Shown here one piece after another: positions 59,625 through 64,000 of a DNA stretch of 64,000 bases. This DNA comes from Siphonodentalium dalli (lineage: Eukaryota > Mollusca > Scaphopoda > Gadilida > Siphonodentaliidae), in assembly GCA_032622095.1 (NCBI GenBank), contig CP136066.1, forward strand, positions 102,571,319-102,635,318, written 5' to 3'. Below the pieces are notes generated by a model, which was not told the DNA's origin, did not search any database, and was given only the letters and a program-made list of their open reading frames with translations. The translations under genes were made by a program, and so were the position numbers. Numbering within the stretch: position 1 is the stretch's first letter; each line of letters begins with the position of its first letter.

Positions 59625-60066
59625 TTAAAGATGCATAATCCGAATTAACGCTTGAATATTACTATTTCCTTGGCTTCGGGGTAAAACATATTTGATTTGA
59701 GTTGAGGAACCCACCCATCAAAGCTGAGAGTGATCAGATATCGATTTTTGAAATCTATTATTTTTCACCATCGATAATTTTTCAGTGGCCCAATAAAAAG
59801 TCGAAAGAGGACGGATGAAGATGGATAACTCTAAAAGCAAGTGGGTTTTTTGTGTCATATATTTGACAAACCCGCAAAATTTCATTGAACAAAATGTTGA
59901 TAAATAACAGGTTTTGGGCAATTGTATACTATATTTGACTGGTTAGCATTATTTTTGGGGCATTAATCGATTCTGGTAAACGAAGTGGCATTTCAAAAAA
60001 TGGTGTTGTTGTTGTTGTTCAAATCTGATGATATGGGAACCATCGAATCGGACTGAGTACCTTTAA
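59625..60066. mobile_element. TTAA/AGGTACTC MITE, right-arm counterpart
   Basis: TTAA at 59625-59628 and 60063-60066; the end ATCGGACTGAGTACCT is well kept. A GTTGTTGTTGTTGTT run at about 60005 is absent from the left-arm copy. Confidence 0.6.
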
Positions 60067-62109
60067 TGTCATTTTTTTAAAATAATACCGGTATACTCAA
60101 AGGTACGAATTGTCGAAATGATACAGGAACTGGTATGAAATGTCCAGAACCCTGGTGCGAAACATCTCTATGTCAAACTTCCATGGTATGAAATGCCAGC
60201 AACCTATTGGCTATTCATCCATTGCATATTATAATTTATTTCCAATGGGCATGGATAGAGAGTCTCCCATTGGGGAGGGGGTCCACCTTGATACATGTAT
60301 GTTCCGACAGCACCCACTTGGAAGGAAGTTTCCTACAGATGGCTACAGGGTACATGTATATCGGTCCAAAATTTGTTCGAAAATTATTAATTAGATATGA
60401 CATTTTTCACGGTGTGGCTTGTTATCAAACTCCATTTGTATTAGGTGAATATCACTTCAATTTGCCCTAAATCGAGTAATATCATTTTATGACATCACTA
60501 ATTAAGAGTAATACATGTATGATTTTATGACATCACGATCTGAGTAATATACGGTATGGCTTTATGACATGGTGTATTTCTATTTCACTGTTAGATAAGG
60601 CATAGATACCAATTTTTTGTGATGTCACTCATTTCAAAGAGTTGTCAATATTACACTGTTACTAAGAGGCGAACTACCGTAATTAATAGATAGGGTATTA
60701 CTTGGTTAGTTTGATATTATAGGCCTGATTTCAGCCCTCAGTAGCCTCATATCAGCCTTCGACGTCAGGCTGATTGTGATATGAGGTTACCTCAGGGTGA
60801 TATAGGGCCTAATATCAAACCAACGATGTTGGCGCTGCTAGTCTACAGGGTCACTGTCTGGTTGTTCCCCTTGCCGAGGAGATATAAATGGGTACAGGAC
60901 GTTTTGTATCGTCTTAAGTCATTTCGTACCACATTTTTGGTAGTTTCGTACCATATTTTTTGTAGTTTCGTACCTTATTGTTTGGTCGTTTCGTACCATG
61001 TAGGAAATCAATTGGTCATTTCGTACCATGTTACTACTTGTATGTCACACCATATGGAAACAAATAAATGATTTTCTGCAAAGTACGAAATAAAAAAAAG
61101 TAACCAAACAATCCGGTACCGGTATGTAAAACCAAAAATTATGGTATGGAACGACCATGGTTATGGTATCGAATACTGAAATAATGAAGAAGTCACTGCA
61201 GTTGTATATATTATTTATGTGGTCACAATATGATTGAGTTCTGAAGTGCTCTTTGCACTGTCAGGTTTACTTGATCAATACTCCAGCAATGTTCAGAATC
61301 CTATCCCACGACACTCGTATGAAACGTCTAGAAAATAGAATCCATATTTAATAAATCCTTCAGACATTCAGTATTACCGATCGCCTGAATCAACATCTGA
61401 CTCAATGGTTGTTTTTAAGAAGAAGTCGTCGCAATGTACAGTGCTAGCACGCAGTATAGATCGAACGATAATCGTACGGTGTTAGAGATGTTGTTGTTGT
61501 TGACATAATCATATTCATACTGCTGTTGTTGTTAGTACTTGTCACACACATTCTAAGTTCTCCACCTGATTTTGACAGATAATCCCTGCAACACTGAGAA
61601 CAGTGACAATCACAGTAATACTGACAGTGAATGAGTTATAGATACTGACAGTGATACATCAACATCATACTGTCCTCCAATTCGGTTGCTTAATTTTCCT
61701 TAGGTTTTCTTAGATTTTATTTTTTTAGAATTATATATAGATTCTTTATTTGTAGAATAAGTTGAATAACAATCAGTTATTATGACAATCGTCGTCAACA
61801 ATGAATGACATTGATAATTTGATAGTTGTCTGGTTGTATAATTTGATCGATTCAATGATTGCTGGCACTGAATTTCTGTCTCGCTGGCCTCGCGACTATC
61901 TTCAGATCTTCGTCGGTATTCTGGGTCAATATTTAAAAACAAGGTCCCAAATGCATCTTCGGTATCGGCTACAGGTACAGGATGTTCATATATCATCGCA
62001 GTTTTCATGTTCAGGGTCACTTTCTGACGCGAAAATGTTCGAGAACATGCATTTTGTTTTGGCTCGCGGGGATATCCCATGTTCTGTATCTGTATCTGTA
62101 TATGTAGTG

Positions 62110-63517
62110 CTATGTATGATGTTTTTCTGAAGTCCCTTGGGCAGTGTCTCATGTTTCGTCGAATGAAGACCAGGGTTGAATTTGATTTCTTTGTGATGGT
62201 ATCTATGTGGTGCTGCCATGTCATGTCATTTGCGAATTGGACACCGAGGTAGGGGTTGTGATTTACCTCTTGTAGGAATTGTCCCGCTAGTTGGTAGAAG
62301 CGTTGGGTTTTCTGCTTTAGGCTCATGATGTAGCATTTGGATGGATTGAAGCGCATTCCCCATTGTATGGCCCACTGTTCTAGGTTACATAGATCCTGTT
62401 GTATTATTTCATGATCTTTATAGCTATTTATCTGTCGGTAGAGCAGGCAATCACCTGCGAACAATCGGACTTGTGATTTTACAGTGTCCGGTAGGTCGTT
62501 GATGTGGCATAGGAAGAGGAGCGGTCCTAACACCGTCCCCTGTGGTACCCCTGATAATACCTTTGCCTCTTCAGAGAAATCTCCTTCCAGTGCCACTCTC
62601 ATCTTTCTTTCTTTTAAGAATGACATTAGCCACTGGTGGATCGGGCCCGTGATTCCGTAGTGCTTTAGCTTGACTAGTAGGCTGTCGACACGAGGAACAG
62701 TGTCAAATGCCTTAGAGAAGTCAAGGATGGCCATATCTATCTGCTTCTTCTTGTCAAGTGAATTTAGGATGTCATGTGTAGTCACTGCCAGTTGGGTTTC
62801 GCAGGAGTATCCACTACGGAAGCCATGGTTTAGATTTGTTAGGATATTGTATTTTTCCAGATGTTCGAGGATGTGGCGGCAGATGAGGTGTTCCAGCATC
62901 TTGCATGGTACTGATGTTAGGGAGACTGGTCGGTAGTTCTCTGCTAGGTGTCTATCTCATATCTTGTATACCGGTGCTATGTGAGCGCTGCGCCAGTCGA
63001 TTGGTAATGTACCTGTGTCCAGTGAGAGTTGAAAGATTAGTCTGAAGGCAGGTGCCAGTTGTTTTGAATATTTTTTCAAGATCATGTTGGGTAGTCGTCG
63101 TTTCTTCCTGAGTAGTTTTCTGATCTTGTGGTTCACCCATGGGGTATTGTGTTTCGGTGATATGAGCTTCGATGGTATATATTGGTCCATAGCTCCAAGC
63201 ATCCCGTTCTTTATGTGTTTCCACATGTCCTCTATGGTGGCGTTCTTTATCGTTCGCAGTCCTTCTCCCATTATTTGCAGGTCTAGTCCTAATTGCGTCC
63301 AGTCAGCCCTTTTGTACAGATAGCACTTTCTTGGTTTTGCACGTTGGTATCTGGGTTTAATGTCTATACCGGTGGTGACAATTGAGTGGTCTGAGATGCC
63401 TGGTATGCTGTTAGATGACTTAACCAGTGTAGCATTGTTGGTGAAGACCAGGTCCAGCAAGTTTTTCTCACGAGTTGGTTGTTCGTGGATTTGCTTCAAT
63501 CCTTTATCTGACATGAG
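62110..63517 (-). pseudogene. CR1/Jockey-like LINE fragment with dead RT
   Basis: Reading right to left: the end of an AP endonuclease (LLDLVFTNNATLV, then GISDHSIV), a linker with PWVNHKIRKLLRKKR, a shortened RT start (TLPIDWRSAHIAPVYK), an in-frame TGA at 62957-62959, then ENYRPVSLTS, LDFSKAFDTVP, SGVPQGTVLGPLLF and the catalytic box as FAGD (62450-62461). FADD is expected, so one catalytic Asp is Gly. The frame stays open otherwise and stops resembling a LINE after DFRKTSYIAL, where an ACAGAT run begins. The open frame then continues into the long-TIR element, giving a chimeric reading that is not a real protein. Confidence 0.8.
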
Positions 63518-63527
63518 TAGTAATGGT

Positions 63528-63738
63528 GGGCACTATGGCCCAGTACCCCCCAGACATGGGCACTATGGCCCAGTACCCCCCAGACATGGGCACTATGGCC
63601 CAGTACCCCCCCAGACATGGGCACTATGGCCCATGGGCCATAGTGCCCATGTCTGGGGGGGTACTGGGCCATAGTGCCCATGTCTGGGGGTACTGGGCCA
63701 TAGTGCCCATGTCTGGGGGGTACTGGGCCATAGTTCCC
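63528..63738. repeat. 211-bp palindrome of 30-bp repeats
   Basis: GGGCACTATGGCCCAGTACC plus CCCCAGACAT is repeated about 3.5 times up to 63633, then the same units run inverted to 63738. The centre is CCCATGGG. Arms differ only in C/G run lengths and one base near the end. Confidence 0.9.
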
Positions 63739-64000
63739 AGCCTGAGGATAGATGTTCCTGTCATTGATGTGACATTTCTTATCGAAAAAATGAAAATGGA
63801 CTTAGACATTTTTTCATTACTAATTTAAAGTTTGTATAATTCTGACCAGAGATGACACATCGACACGAACAGAATCAATTGGTGGGGATCCTACAGTGAA
63901 AACGATTTTGTTGAAATTTATCATTTATTTTTCAAAAACAAGAACAAGAACAATGAACAATAATATATTATTATACATCAATAATATTAACAAAGAACAA
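63739..64000. other. AT-rich end of window, nothing recognised
   Basis: No open frame or repeat of note. It ends in an A-rich stretch with several AACAA words. Confidence 0.5.

Larger units (their letters stand above)
54086..62081. mobile_element. second copy of the long-TIR element, inverted and truncated
   Basis: It starts TATGGGCGGCCATTCGGTCG at 54086 and matches 34582 back to about 28083 along almost its whole length. Differences: it lacks the 816-bp MULE-like insert, has a 2.17-kb LINE insert (55430-57603), and its TIR (54086-54840) carries extra tandem units. Homology stops at about 62081 (GATATCCCATG), so the distal TIR is missing and CR1-like LINE sequence follows. Short open frames shared with the left copy match no known protein. 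Confidence 0.8.

Noticed and set aside
61700-62109. C-terminal third of a 399-codon RT frame as a real protein domain
   Set aside because: This part is long-TIR element sequence, also present at 28140-28500 without any RT; the fusion is accidental.
63360-63828. Open frames rich in GHYGPVPP repeats at the right end
   Set aside because: They are translations of the 30-bp palindromic minisatellite, open on both strands.

Overview
The window is AT-rich animal nuclear DNA: spliced exons with GT/AG borders, THAP and C-type lectin genes, several clades of eukaryotic retroelement and very dense small DNA transposons. The mix (P2X7-ballast-like protein, 5S-derived repeat, Penelope, L1/Tx1-like and CR1-like remnants, many TTAA-flanked MITEs) suggests a marine invertebrate, probably a mollusc or another lophotrochozoan. 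The species cannot be named from the sequence.

Region 1 (about 1-13,200, + strand) is one long split gene that starts left of the window. Six exons can be joined, mostly in phase 1. They encode a hydrophilic Ser/Lys/Asp/Thr-rich protein of unknown function with several internal repeats, including eight copies of a 35-45-residue unit. The reading frame is damaged at four points: two poly-A runs each one base short, one TAG and one TGA. It is either a young pseudogene or a gene carrying assembly errors. Its introns hold several TTAA-flanked MITEs.

Region 2 (about 13,200-27,400) has no convincing host gene. It holds satellites (22-bp, 34-bp and 42-bp units), two Penelope-type fragments, foldback palindromes, a 5S-rRNA-like segment, a pair of about 240-bp inverted repeats 5.8 kb apart, and an array rich in TCAAGGTCA/TGACCTTGA.

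Region 3 (27,437-62,081) is dominated by two copies, in opposite orientation, of a large element (about 7 kb) whose long terminal inverted repeats are built from AAT(A/G) cores about 21 bp apart. Each copy preserves the empty site of an insertion in the other. The left copy has gained an 816-bp MULE-like element with a 9-bp target duplication; the right copy has gained a 5'-truncated L1/Tx1-like LINE with a 31-bp target duplication. Between the copies lie a 5.19-kb transposon (35,980-41,166) carrying a THAP domain and a P2X7-ballast-like domain on opposite strands, a direct duplication that preserves that transposon's empty site, several more MITEs, and an apparently intronless membrane-anchored C-type lectin gene (46,750-47,463, - strand).

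Region 4 (62,082-64,000) is a broken CR1-like LINE (RT catalytic box FAGD instead of FADD, one internal stop) that abuts a 211-bp palindrome made of 30-bp repeats.

The best candidates for something undescribed are the element with helically spaced TIR arrays and the THAP/P2X7-ballast transposon. All homology statements come from motif recognition only; no search was run.
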